This document shows positions 41,622-50,056 of a DNA stretch of 64,000 nucleotides, in pieces. Below the pieces are notes generated by a model. The model had not been told where the DNA came from and did not search any database. It saw nothing but the letters and a program-made list of their open reading frames with translations. A program made the position numbers and the translations under genes. Numbering within the stretch: the first letter of the stretch is position 1; each line of letters starts with the position of its first letter. Source of the DNA: Hahella sp. HN01 (GTDB lineage Bacteria; Pseudomonadota; Gammaproteobacteria; Pseudomonadales; Oleiphilaceae); assembly GCF_018986435.1 (NCBI RefSeq), contig NZ_JAHMIN010000008.1:62261-126260 (forward strand), read 5' to 3'.

Positions 41622-44483
41622 TTACTGACAGGCTTCACAGTCCGGATCGAGAATCGAGCAGAACTTCGGTTGCGGCTCCTGACTCTCAGTGTCGTCAACA
41701 TCAGGTTTGGCGCTATCGCTCTGGGAAGCGCCGGAAGAGATTTTCTCCATTTGCGTGGCACCGAGAGAGCGCAGGTAATATGTCGTTTTCAGGCCGCGGG
41801 ACCAGGCCAGCTTGTACAAGTTGTCCAGTTTTTTACCGGAGGGTTCAGCCATGTACAGGTTGAGACTCTGCCCCTGATCAATCCATTTCTGGCGACGGGA
41901 GGCCGCTTCCACCAACCAGCGAGGATCAATTTCAAACGCGGTCAGGAACAGCTGTTTGACGTCTTCCGGAATGCGGTCGATCTGCGCGACGGAGCCATCG
42001 AAATACTTGAGGTCGTTGACCATGACGGAATCCCACAAATCCCGCGCCTTCAACTCCTGCACCAACCAGGGGTTGATCACGGTGAATTCGCCGGACAGGT
42101 TGGATTTGACGAACAGGTTCTGATACGTCGGTTCGATGGACTGGGAAACGCCGACAATATTGGAAATTGTCGCTGTAGGCGCGATCGCCATGACATTGGA
42201 GTTACGCATGCCCTGCTTTTTCACCAGTTCGCGCACTGGAGCCCAGTCAAGGCTATGACCACGATCTAGCGTACAGTATTCCGCGCCGCGCTCTTGCTCC
42301 AGATGGTCCAGAGAATCGATCGGCAGAACGCCTTGATCCCACAAGGAGCCTTCATAGGTTTCGTAGCGGCCGCGTTCTTTCGCCAGATTGGAGGAAGCGG
42401 TGATCGCAAAATAACTGATCAGCTCCATGGATTGATCGGCGAAGCGCACCGCTTCGACGCTGCTATAGGGCAGGCCAAGCTTGTACAACGCATCCTGAAA
42501 GCCCATCAGGCCCATGCCCACAGGACGATGACGCAGGTTGGCGTTACGCGCCTGGGGAACCGCGTAATAGTTGATGTCGATGACGTTATCCAGCATGCGC
42601 ACTGCGGTATACACAGTATTGCGCAAACGGTCATGATCGATTTCGCCATTGCGTATGTGGTTGACCAGGTTGATAGAGCCCAGGTTACATACCGCAATTT
42701 CGTCCTGACTGGTGTTAAGAGTGATCTCCGTACACAGGTTCGAGGAGTGCACCACACCAACGTGTTGCTGCGGCGAACGCAGATTACAGGGGTCCTTGAA
42801 GGTCACCCAGGGATGGCCTGTTTCGAACAACATAGAGAGCATCTTGCGCCACAAGTTCTGCGCAGAAACTTTCTTGAACAGGGTAATAGCGCCGCTTTCC
42901 ACCAGAGATTCATAGTGGGTGTAGCGCGCTTCAAAAGCGGAACCGTACAAATCATGCAGATCCGGCGCATCGCTGGGTGAGAACAGCGTCCACTCTTTGT
43001 CCTCGAATACGCGCTTCATGAACAGATCCGGAATCCAGTTGGCGGAGTTCATGTCATGGGTGCGGCGGCGTTCATCGCCAGTGTTTTTGCGCAGTTCCAG
43101 GAACTCTTCGATATCCAGGTGCCAGGACTCCAGATAAGCGCACACCGCGCCTTTACGTTTGCCGCCCTGATTCACCGCCACCGCCGTGTCGTTGACGACT
43201 TTCAGGAACGGCACCACGCCCTGGGACTTACCATTGGTGCCTTTGATGTGAGAGCCCAGAGAACGCACCGGAGTCCAGTCATTACCCAGACCGCCCGCCC
43301 ATTTGGACAGCAGGGCATTGTCCTTGATCGCGCCGTAAATTCCCTCCAGGTCATCCGGCACCGTCGTCAGGTAGCAGGAAGACAACTGCGGACGGTTGGT
43401 CCCCGCGTTGAACAGCGTCGGCGTAGAGCACATGTAATCAAAAGAGGACAACAGGTTGTAGAACTCAATTGCGCGGGCGTTGGGATCATCTTCCTGCACC
43501 GACAATCCCATGGCGACGCGCATGAAAAAAGCCTGCGGCAATTCCAGGCGGGTCTCGCGCCAGTGGATGAAGTAACGATCGTAAAGGGTCTGTAATCCCA
43601 GGTAGGTGAATTGGCGGTCAAGCTCAGGCTTCAGCGCAGCGCCCAGTCGTTCCAGATCGAATTCGAGCAGACTTGGCGACAGCAGTTCATGTTCCACGCA
43701 GCGTTCGATAATGGCGCGGAACGCAGTCGGATACAGTTCCGCCATTTCAGTTTCCGTGGCGGACGCTGCGATATTGAGATAGCTCAGCGACTCTTCACGC
43801 AAACCGTCCAATAACAAACGGGCGCACACATAGGAATAGTTGGGCTCTTCTTCGATCAGCGGACGCGCCGCCATGACCAGCGCGGCATTGACGTCTTTGT
43901 GTTTGACGCCGTTGTACAGGTTTTTCAACGCTCCTTGCAGGACTTTTTCCTCGCTGACGCCGTCCAGATCCGCGCATGCATCGCCGATCACTGTGCGCAA
44001 ACGCCCCATATTCAGCGGCGCTTCCGTGCCGTCGGCGAATTTCACATTGATATCAGGATGCGTCTCCCCCGCCTGCTCGCTTGGCGCCGGCGCACGCTGA
44101 CGGGCATGTTCTTCACGATACAACACATAGGCGCGAGCCACTTTATGAAAGCCGCCGCGCATCAGGCCCAATTCCACCAGATCCTGAATTTCTTCGATAT
44201 GCACCGAACCGCCTTCGGGGCTGCGGCGACGCAGACGCGCCACGATATCTTTAACCAGTTTTTCTACGGAATCCCGCACACGGGGCGAGCCGGACGCGGA
44301 ATGTCCTTCCACCGCCAAAAACGCCTTGGTCACCGCCATAGCGATTTTGCGGTCGTCAAACGGCGCAGCCTGACCGGTGCGTTTGATCACCTGCAGCAGG
44401 GCGTTATGAGTGTGTGACTCGGATGAAACAGATGGGGAGCTGGAGGCGCGCGCCTCGCTGGGGGACGAAAAACTACCGGTCAT
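41622..44483 (-). CDS. nrdA: Ribonucleoside-diphosphate reductase class Ia, alpha subunit with two ATP-cone regions
   Basis: 953 aa from ATG 44483 (MTGSFSSPS), with GAGGA 7 nt upstream; an ATG further up at 44534 has no ribosome site. Residues about 25-115 are an ATP-cone (VIKRTGQAAPFDDRKIA). A second, degenerate cone-like region follows at about 135-215 (VKFADGTEAPLNMGRLRTV), the layout of Pseudomonas aeruginosa NrdA. The catalytic barrel has QLSSCYL and N-L-C-T-E-I for the Cys/Glu active site, PTATISNI for substrate phosphate, and a C-terminal C-E-A-C pair that passes electrons. Reduces ribonucleoside diphosphates. Controlled upstream by a cobalamin riboswitch and an NrdR-like site. Confidence 0.96.
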   Translation of the reverse strand: MTGSFSSPSEARASSSPSVSSESHTHNALLQVIKRTGQAAPFDDRKIAMAVTKAFLAVEGHSASGSPRVRDSVEKLVKDIVARLRRRSPEGGSVHIEEIQDLVELGLMRGGFHKVARAYVLYREEHARQRAPAPSEQAGETHPDINVKFADGTEAPLNMGRLRTVIGDACADLDGVSEEKVLQGALKNLYNGVKHKDVNAALVMAARPLIEEEPNYSYVCARLLLDGLREESLSYLNIAASATETEMAELYPTAFRAIIERCVEHELLSPSLLEFDLERLGAALKPELDRQFTYLGLQTLYDRYFIHWRETRLELPQAFFMRVAMGLSVQEDDPNARAIEFYNLLSSFDYMCSTPTLFNAGTNRPQLSSCYLTTVPDDLEGIYGAIKDNALLSKWAGGLGNDWTPVRSLGSHIKGTNGKSQGVVPFLKVVNDTAVAVNQGGKRKGAVCAYLESWHLDIEEFLELRKNTGDERRRTHDMNSANWIPDLFMKRVFEDKEWTLFSPSDAPDLHDLYGSAFEARYTHYESLVESGAITLFKKVSAQNLWRKMLSMLFETGHPWVTFKDPCNLRSPQQHVGVVHSSNLCTEITLNTSQDEIAVCNLGSINLVNHIRNGEIDHDRLRNTVYTAVRMLDNVIDINYYAVPQARNANLRHRPVGMGLMGFQDALYKLGLPYSSVEAVRFADQSMELISYFAITASSNLAKERGRYETYEGSLWDQGVLPIDSLDHLEQERGAEYCTLDRGHSLDWAPVRELVKKQGMRNSNVMAIAPTATISNIVGVSQSIEPTYQNLFVKSNLSGEFTVINPWLVQELKARDLWDSVMVNDLKYFDGSVAQIDRIPEDVKQLFLTAFEIDPRWLVEAASRRQKWIDQGQSLNLYMAEPSGKKLDNLYKLAWSRGLKTTYYLRSLGATQMEKISSGASQSDSAKPDVDDTESQEPQPKFCSILDPDCEACQ

Positions 44484-44621
44484 GGAATTGTCCTCTATCG
44501 CGTGTTCTGGCCGAACCTTCACGATTAGGGACATAAAGCGACGCGCAGACAGGCCGAAAATCGCCTCGCGTTTAGCGGCGCTTTATCATTACCCTGAGTC
44601 GCGAAGGCATGAATAACTTCA

Positions 44622-44805
44622 GCATGGCAGGTCTTCGGACTCGGGGGCGTTTACACGTTTTTGCGAACCTACGGCGACCGCTTCCCATCCTCTTTCAGGA
44701 CAGTGCGTGGGCGTTTCCACCCGCGTCGCTTTCGTTCCCCCACACCGCTGCGCGTCAGTACCGGACTCTCACCGGATTCCCTCTTAGCACAACCTTTGAA
44801 CAGGC
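44622..44805 (-). ncRNA. Cobalamin (B12) riboswitch upstream of nrdAB
   Basis: Read on the minus strand. The core elements are AGGGAATCCGGTGAGAGTCC..., with the CCGGTGAGAGTCCGG hairpin at 44761-44775; the ACTG and GATGGGAAG conserved internal segments; and the closing GAGTCCGAAGACCTGCC (44626-44642). These are the diagnostic blocks of the AdoCbl riboswitch (B12 box region). It lies between promoter and nrdA, so bound B12 should lower NrdAB synthesis. In other bacteria this arrangement occurs with a B12-dependent class II reductase (NrdJ). Confidence 0.9.
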
Positions 44806-44821
44806 GTGAACCATAGCTGAG

Positions 44822-44837
44822 ACACAATATATTGTTT
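44822..44837. promoter_or_regulatory. NrdR-box-like palindrome over the -10
   Basis: ACACAATATATTGTTT matches the NrdR consensus ACACWATATATWGTGT except at one position. It covers the predicted -10 (44826-44831), where NrdR would block RNA polymerase. A second box about 30 nt upstream is only weakly matched, although NrdR normally uses two. Confidence 0.7.
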
Positions 44838-44854
44838 TGACTATTAAAAGTAAA
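44826..44854 (-). promoter_or_regulatory. Sigma-70 promoter of nrdAB
   Basis: On the minus strand TTTACT (44849-44854), 17-nt spacer, TATATT (44826-44831). Start of transcription would be near 44819, just before the riboswitch. Confidence 0.7.
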
Positions 44855-44908
44855 TACTAGATGTAGAGGCTAAGCGAAATGACAAAGCGACGCGGATATT
44901 CAGAAAAA

Positions 44909-45208
44909 TCAAGCGAGAATGGCGGCGATTAAGAACTTTTTCAAAAGCGCTTGGACGCCTATGCCGATGATGGTAAGAATAAAAATTTCTGCATACGCAT
45001 CCGCTTTAGTAATCACTTTCAACGCAATCAGATAGAACCCAAGCGCAGCAAGAAAACCGGGCAGCCCTTGAACAAAGCCCAAAATCAGGGTGGCGACGAG
45101 CACAACCAAAAACGCTTCTATCAATCCAAGCGAGACTTTCAGCAGCTTAGCGGCAGCGAACAGGCAAGCGCTCTGGATCAAAACGCCAATGATTAGATTC
45201 AAATCCAT
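44909..45208 (-). CDS. Small hydrophobic membrane protein
   Basis: 99 aa, almost entirely hydrophobic with three or four predicted helices (LIIGVLIQSACLFAAAKLL; FLVVLVATLILGFVQGLPG; FLAALGFYLIALKVI; IFILTIIGIGVQALL). AGGA ribosome site 7 nt before the ATG. Family not recognised. It sits upstream of the nrdAB promoter on the same strand, but with its own start region and no evident functional link. Confidence 0.65.
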   Translation of the reverse strand: MDLNLIIGVLIQSACLFAAAKLLKVSLGLIEAFLVVLVATLILGFVQGLPGFLAALGFYLIALKVITKADAYAEIFILTIIGIGVQALLKKFLIAAILA

Positions 45209-45453
45209 GAGAATTCCTAAAAGGCGGCCATTCTAAACAGTAAACCGACGCAGTCAATACAGCGAAACCGCACCGACATCCCTAACGGCCACCTTTACAC
45301 ATTCACAATTTCCATGGCTGCCTGCAGGCGAAGTTTACCCAACCTCATTGTCATCCCCAGAAAATAAACGGGTAATTACCTGAATCAAAAGTAGTTCAGG
45401 ATGCAAATCAGCTAAACTGCTAATAATTTTCTTCTTCGCATTAAGGACTGGCT

Positions 45454-46425
45454 TTGCCTGAACGCCGCCGTTTTTTCAAAGAAACACTGACGCCCTATTT
45501 TGCGCCGCCCATGTGGTTGCACTGTCTTTTGTATGTGTTAACGCTCGGCGTGTACGAACTATTCTGGCATTACATGAATTGGCGCAAGTATCGGCTTATA
45601 TCGGGAGATCCTATCTGGCCGCCGCTGCGCGGGCTGTTTTTTTATTTTTTTATTCCTTCTCTGGTTAGTAATCTCGCGCGCAGCTCCTCCTTGGCGGGCC
45701 GCTCTGATCCTTCGCTTGGTCCATGGACCAGCGCGCTCTATCTTGCGGTGGCGATAGCCGCCACTACGCTCGCACAAGCATTGAATCCTTTGTTTATCCT
45801 GCCCTCCTTCTTCTTCCTGACCTATTTGAACTGGCGGGCGCGGTGGATCAATCAGCAGTTCATAGCTGTTCCAGCCCAGTCGAGCGCCGACGTCTCTGCG
45901 CTCAACGTCAACTCGCCGCAGCAACCGGGCGGCGCTTCCCTCGCTTTAAAACCGTCTTTTCAAGCTGTCGGTAGCTTTCGTTGGTTGGAGATCCTTACCT
46001 GTATCGCCGTGATTTGCGTCGCTTTAACTTTCGCACTAGACGCCGGGCGTCACGCTATTATTAAAGCCCGCCTGACCGAAGCCTTTGGTTTATTGGAAGG
46101 AATCAGAGTGGACATGGCGGAAAAATACGCCTTCTCCGGGGTCTGGCCGGAGCGAGAAGAACTACATGCGCTGAGTAACGTCGAGGCGATCTACTTCCAA
46201 TCAACGGAGCTCGATTCAAGCGGCGCCTTGCACTTCACCCTTTCCCCTCGAGCGGGAGAAGCGCCAAGGACCATCAGCTTTCGACCGGTCGTCAGCAATC
46301 CCGATGGCGCATTGCGCACCCTGGGATGGACATGCGCGTCAGCGCACTCGGGTCCACGCAAAATCTACGGCGACGACAAAAGCTCGCTGCCTCCTGAGCA
46401 ACTCCCTTATATCTGTAGAGGTTAA
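45454..46425 (+). CDS. Membrane protein with pilin-like C-terminal domain
   Basis: 323 aa from a TTG at 45454 with AAGGA 6 nt upstream. The N-terminal half has membrane segments (MWLHCLLYVLTLGVYELFW; YLAVAIAATTLAQALNPLFI). A third hydrophobic helix (LEILTCIAVICVALTFALDA) leads into a domain (RLTEAFGLLEGIRVDMAEKY..GVWP) that has the spacing of type IV pilin globular domains, with a final C...C pair. It is followed 3 nt later by a GspF/PilC-like gene and then a pilin. Probably an inner-membrane pilus-assembly component; not assigned to a known family. Confidence 0.65.
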   Translation: MPERRRFFKETLTPYFAPPMWLHCLLYVLTLGVYELFWHYMNWRKYRLISGDPIWPPLRGLFFYFFIPSLVSNLARSSSLAGRSDPSLGPWTSALYLAVAIAATTLAQALNPLFILPSFFFLTYLNWRARWINQQFIAVPAQSSADVSALNVNSPQQPGGASLALKPSFQAVGSFRWLEILTCIAVICVALTFALDAGRHAIIKARLTEAFGLLEGIRVDMAEKYAFSGVWPEREELHALSNVEAIYFQSTELDSSGALHFTLSPRAGEAPRTISFRPVVSNPDGALRTLGWTCASAHSGPRKIYGDDKSSLPPEQLPYICRG

Positions 46426-46428
46426 ACC

Positions 46429-47409
46429 GTGATCCTTATTTCTTCGCCAAACTCAAATCTGAGCCAATTGTTGCGACATTTGAACCATCAGGTCCAACAG
46501 GGGCTTTCTCTGGAGCAGGCGCTGGCCAGACTGGAACCTCTCCTGCCGGCTCACGCACAGCCTCAGATTGAGCAACTGAAAAAGGTATTGCAAGGCGACG
46601 TCAGCTTACATGCGACGCCTTATCAGGACAGCCCCTTCTACGACATAAGTCGCCTCGCCGCCATTGTGCGCGCCAAAGGCGGCTCGTTACCCGGTTTTCT
46701 GGAACGCTATATCACTCACTCTCACGCCATGGAAGTCTCCTGGCGAGGCGTTTGGGACGGACTGCAAAGTCTGCTTGGCTACGTATTCGCCCTGTTAATG
46801 ATCGCCATCTTTGTTTTCGGCGTCCTGCTCATCAAGGTGTTGCCTGGATTTCAGGCTTTCTATCGTGAAATGGACATGGAGCTGCCAGCATTTACGCTGG
46901 CGCTGATATCCGGCTTAGAGTCGTTTCAGTCGGTTTGGATCTTCGTATTGATCGGTTTGATTCCGCTATTTTGGATTGGATTCAAGACAGTCGGTTGTAT
47001 TCGACGATTGCGGCCCATGCCGGATTTCATACAACGCCTCCCAGGCTTGTCCTCCATCGCCAAAGCCCATCTACGTTATCTCTGGCTCGCCAACGCCTAT
47101 CTGCTTAACCGCTCCGGTCTGGATGCGGAAACGTCCTTACGTGAAGCGCTGCAGCTCTGTTCCAGCGCCAGCCTGGAAGAAACACTCTCACAACCAGAAT
47201 ACCTGGATCTGATGATCGCCCTGAAAACTGACGCGCTGGAACAGGAGTTGGCGTATCAGTTCGAGCGACTCAACGTCGCGTACGCCGCAGCGCTGGCGTC
47301 CTTCAAAACCAAATTCGTCGCAGGCGTCAGCACCCTCATCGCCATTCTGGTAGGAGCGGCCATCATCGCCGTCTACCTCCCGATATTCGGCTTAGGATCC
47401 GCTATTTAA
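46429..47409 (+). CDS. Type II secretion / type IV pilus GspF/PilC-like inner-membrane protein
   Basis: 326 aa from a GTG at 46429, with AGAGG 7 nt upstream and 3 nt after the previous stop. Two T2SSF-type repeats are seen: an N-terminal helical one (LRHLNHQVQQGLSLEQALAR ... AKGGSLPGFLERY) with a membrane span (ALLMIAIFVFGVLLIKVLPG), and a second ending VSTLIAILVGAAIIAVYLPIF, the classic PilC C-terminus. Shorter than PilC (about 400 aa). It would organise pilin polymerisation at the inner membrane. Confidence 0.85.
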   Translation: MILISSPNSNLSQLLRHLNHQVQQGLSLEQALARLEPLLPAHAQPQIEQLKKVLQGDVSLHATPYQDSPFYDISRLAAIVRAKGGSLPGFLERYITHSHAMEVSWRGVWDGLQSLLGYVFALLMIAIFVFGVLLIKVLPGFQAFYREMDMELPAFTLALISGLESFQSVWIFVLIGLIPLFWIGFKTVGCIRRLRPMPDFIQRLPGLSSIAKAHLRYLWLANAYLLNRSGLDAETSLREALQLCSSASLEETLSQPEYLDLMIALKTDALEQELAYQFERLNVAYAAALASFKTKFVAGVSTLIAILVGAAIIAVYLPIFGLGSAI

Positions 47410-47433
47410 CCGTTATTCATCAAAGGCAGAATT

Positions 47434-47919
47434 ATGACTACCACAGCGCAAAACGGCTTCACCCTCATCGAATTAATGATCGTGGTCGCCATCATCGGCA
47501 TTCTGGCGTCCGTCGCCTTGCCCAGCTATCAGGTTTACGTCACGCGGGCGCAGGTCACCGAGGCGGTCACCATCGTGGGCGAACTGCGTGATCAGGTGAA
47601 AGAGTATTACAAATACAAAGGCGATTTTCCGACCGATAACGCCGCCGCAGGCATGCCTGCGCCCAACAAGTTATTGGGGAATTTTGTGAAGAACATCACT
47701 CTGGAGAACGGCGCCTTTCATGTTCAGTTGGGCAACAAGGTGAACAAAAGTCTGCAGGACAAATATCTCACCATTCGCCCCGCTATCGTGACCGGCAGCC
47801 CCGCCAGCCCAATGACCTGGTTGTGCGGACATAGCCCCGCAGTCGAGGGTATGGAAGCTGTGGGAGCCAACAAGACGGATATTGATCCGGCTTACCTGCC
47901 CTCCAACTGCCGGTTCTGA
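47434..47919 (+). CDS. Type IV pilin (PilA-like major or minor pilin)
   Basis: 161 aa. Short leader MTTTAQNG then the prepilin-peptidase site [15 protein letters not shown], with conserved Glu5 of the mature pilin and the long hydrophobic alpha1 helix. The globular domain ends with two Cys ([10 protein letters not shown] ... LPSNCRF) enclosing a D-region loop typical of type IVa pilins. Located 24 nt after the GspF-like gene, so it is the likely filament subunit of this small cluster. No PilB/PilT ATPase or PilD peptidase is in the window. Confidence 0.92.
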   Translation: MTTTAQNGFTLIELMIVVAIIGILASVALPSYQVYVTRAQVTEAVTIVGELRDQVKEYYKYKGDFPTDNAAAGMPAPNKLLGNFVKNITLENGAFHVQLGNKVNKSLQDKYLTIRPAIVTGSPASPMTWLCGHSPAVEGMEAVGANKTDIDPAYLPSNCRF

Positions 47920-47932
47920 ACACCAAAAACGC

Positions 47933-48316
47933 TTAGGCGGGGAACAGGGTTTCCCTGCCGTAACGCAGCTCCAGCGCCTGACGCTCCGCCTTGGTGAGAC
48001 CTTTAACCACCAGCGCGTAGGAATTATCTATCATCCGCCCGATCTCTCCGGGCGGTACTCCGCCATCCAGCGCCAGCGTATTCCAGTGTTTTTTATTCAT
48101 GTGATAGCCCGGCGTGACGGAGGGGAAAATATCCCGCAACGCCAACGCTTCCACCGGATCGCACTTCAGGTTCATGCGTCCCTCGCCGTCTTCCATGCCA
48201 AGGGTCGCGAACATTTTGCCTCTGATCTTGAACACCGCCACCTCGGGTCCAAACGGAAAATCCTCAATGGCTTCGGGTTTACTTAAAAGCGCCTGTCTGG
48301 CCGCTGCGTAGTCCAT
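47933..48316 (-). CDS. MmcQ/YjbR family protein
   Basis: 127 aa cytoplasmic protein of the YjbR (CyaY-fold) family: EDFPFGPEVAVFKIRGKMFA, LKCDPVEALALRD, and PGYHMNKKHWNTL are family blocks. Often annotated as DNA-binding, without clear evidence of a target. Probably transcribed with the PaiB-like gene 19 nt upstream. Confidence 0.88.
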   Translation of the reverse strand: MDYAAARQALLSKPEAIEDFPFGPEVAVFKIRGKMFATLGMEDGEGRMNLKCDPVEALALRDIFPSVTPGYHMNKKHWNTLALDGGVPPGEIGRMIDNSYALVVKGLTKAERQALELRYGRETLFPA

Positions 48317-48335
48317 ATCATCGCCTCTGATAAAG

Positions 48336-48950
48336 TCAGCTATCCTGCAGCAACTGCATCTGCTGCGCGATCACCCGGGAGTTTTCGTCCGGCTGCGTCG
48401 ACAGTCCGGCGATGACGCCGGCCCGATCCTGCGGGTTACGATTCTGGCTGAGTTTGAACTTGCCGTTCAAGGTTTCGATATCAACGCTGAAACCGACAAT
48501 GGCTTTCATCATCGCCTCCAGCCTGGCGGGCGGCACTTTGTTCATTTTCCAGGGGTTAGCGAACGCCGCTTCGTGTTTGTCGCTCAACTGCTCCAGCAGC
48601 CAGGGCAGACGTTCAGGGGGCAATAATTCCGAACGCCCCCGCGCCTCCACGCTCATGAAGTTCCAGGTAGGCACCATGCCCGTGCTTTCATACCAGTCCG
48701 GCGACACGTACGCATGCGGTCCCTGAAACAGCACCCGTGTTTCATCGGCGCCGTCCAGCTCCTTCCATTGATCGTTCTGGCGGGCCAGATGGCCATACAA
48801 GCGGTTATTCTGGCGGTCCAGTATAAAGGGGACTTGATTGACCTCCAGCACCCCGGCTTTCAGCGTCATCAAAACACCGAAACTCCAACGGTCAATAAAA
48901 TCCAGCATGGCGGAACGGTCCTCCACCTTGAATGAAGCGGGCATGTACAT
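48336..48950 (-). CDS. PaiB-like FMN-binding protein
   Basis: 204 aa, the usual length for the PaiB family (split-barrel FMN-binding fold, sometimes called negative transcriptional regulator). Conserved: N-terminal M-Y-x-P-x-x-F, N-Q-V-P-F, H-L-A-R-x-N-x-Q-W, F-x-G-P-x-A-Y-V-S-P-x-W-Y and P-T-W-N-F. Function unsettled; B. subtilis PaiB is linked to sporulation and protease genes. Ribosome site is weak, so the start may shift slightly. Confidence 0.88.
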   Translation of the reverse strand: MYMPASFKVEDRSAMLDFIDRWSFGVLMTLKAGVLEVNQVPFILDRQNNRLYGHLARQNDQWKELDGADETRVLFQGPHAYVSPDWYESTGMVPTWNFMSVEARGRSELLPPERLPWLLEQLSDKHEAAFANPWKMNKVPPARLEAMMKAIVGFSVDIETLNGKFKLSQNRNPQDRAGVIAGLSTQPDENSRVIAQQMQLLQDS

Positions 48951-49137
48951 AGTCGAAATATCCCTGACTGCACGGACTGTGGGTAAAACGTCGCGCCGGC
49001 TGGCGTCTAACGCATCGGGTTGAATAATATAGCGTTTTACACCCGCGCTGACAGGGTTTGCCAGCGAGCTTTTCGAAAATAACGTTTTGCGCTATAACGG
49101 CTGGGCGTTTCACAACTCTCATGGTTAAGGACCTCAC

Positions 49138-49659
49138 ATGCTTAACGCCGTCTTTGAGGATTTCCAGTTACGTCCCGCACAAGAGGCGGACCTGCAAGCC
49201 GTTGTCGAAATCTATAATTCCACAGTCGCTTCCAGACAAGTCACGGCGGACACTGAAGAGGTTTCCGCAGCGAGTCGCCGGGACTGGTTTTTGCGACATA
49301 CCGAAGAACGTCCCTTGCTGGTGGCGGAACGAGCGGGCCAAATTCTGGGCTGGATCAGCTTCGAGCCCTATCATTCTCGTCCTGCATATCGACACACGGC
49401 GGAATTGAGCATCTATCTGGCGCCGAAGCAGCGCGGCAAAGGCATGGGCGCCCGCCTTCTGAGTCACGCGATAGCATTGGCGCCGCAACTTGGCGTGACG
49501 GCGCTCGTCGGAGTGATTTTCTCCCACAATGCGCCCAGTCTCGCCTTGTTTCGCAAGCACGGCTTTCAATGTTGGGGAGAATTACCCAATGTCGCCGAAA
49601 TGGACGGCGCGCTCTACAGCGTGACGCTGATGGGCCTGTCGCTGCCTCAGCCTCAATAA
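49138..49659 (+). CDS. GNAT N-acetyltransferase, phosphinothricin acetyltransferase-like
   Basis: 173 aa. GNAT fold with acetyl-CoA site Q-R-G-K-G-M-G (motif A, about residue 99), N-terminal LRPAQEADLQAVVEIYNSTV and later FSHNAPSLALFRKHGFQCWG. The subfamily includes Pat/Bar and methionine sulfoximine acetyltransferases; the physiological substrate here is unknown. Single gene. Confidence 0.87.
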   Translation: MLNAVFEDFQLRPAQEADLQAVVEIYNSTVASRQVTADTEEVSAASRRDWFLRHTEERPLLVAERAGQILGWISFEPYHSRPAYRHTAELSIYLAPKQRGKGMGARLLSHAIALAPQLGVTALVGVIFSHNAPSLALFRKHGFQCWGELPNVAEMDGALYSVTLMGLSLPQPQ

Positions 49660-49694
49660 GCCCAACAGAAAATATTTTCTTTATCGCGCATTGA

Positions 49695-49725
49695 CTTAAG
49701 CCTCCCTTAAGCTTCGCCCCTTAAT
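49695..49725 (+). promoter_or_regulatory. PmrA/QseB-type direct-repeat box
   Basis: CTTAAG (49695-49700), 5 nt, CTTAAG (49706-49711), then a third related half-site CTTAAT (49720-49725). CTTAAG-N5-CTTAAG is the PmrA/QseB box pattern of OmpR-family regulators. It lies 60 nt before the PepSY gene. The cognate regulator is not in the window. Confidence 0.6.
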
Positions 49726-49770
49726 CTGCTCCTTGTCGTTAAACAAGACATTCACACAAGGAACAGATTT

Positions 49771-50046
49771 ATGAAACCAACCTCAATCGCCTTATTCGCC
49801 GCCGCTCTGAGTCTGACCGCAGCCACCGCGTTTGCAGACCCTACCTGCACCACAGAGCCCAAGTCCGCCTGGCAGGATCAGGACGTTTTCAAACAGTCGC
49901 TGCTGGACCAGGGTTACAAGATCAAGAAGTTCAAAGAGACAGACACCGGCTGCTATGAAATCTACGGCTGGAACAACCAGGGTCAGAAAGTGGAGATCTA
50001 CTTCAACCCGGTTAACGGCGAAGCTGTCAAAACTGAAATAGATTAA
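49771..50046 (+). CDS. Periplasmic PepSY domain protein
   Basis: 91 aa. Signal peptide about 1-22 (ALFAAALSLTAATAFA) and a single PepSY domain (KQSLLDQGYKIKKFKETDTG, ending VEIYFNPVNGEAVKTEID), the normal size for the family. Two Cys (P-T-C and T-G-C) may pair. It is 10 nt upstream of the cytochrome b gene, a pairing common in Gammaproteobacteria. Probably periplasmic, role in binding or electron-transfer support unknown. Confidence 0.88.
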   Translation: MKPTSIALFAAALSLTAATAFADPTCTTEPKSAWQDQDVFKQSLLDQGYKIKKFKETDTGCYEIYGWNNQGQKVEIYFNPVNGEAVKTEID

Positions 50047-50056
50047 GGAGTTTCCC

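Larger units (their letters stand above)
44484..44908. other. nrdAB leader and promoter region
   Basis: 425 nt with promoter (44826-44854), NrdR-like box (44822-44837), cobalamin riboswitch (about 44622-44805) and then 138 nt of leader before the nrdA start. The leader contains hexamers AAAGCG and CGCTTT (44535-44584) that could pair as part of the expression platform. Confidence 0.7.

Noticed and set aside
44609-44809. 66-codon plus-strand frame
   Set aside because: It lies on the complement of the cobalamin riboswitch, whose conserved blocks explain the sequence.
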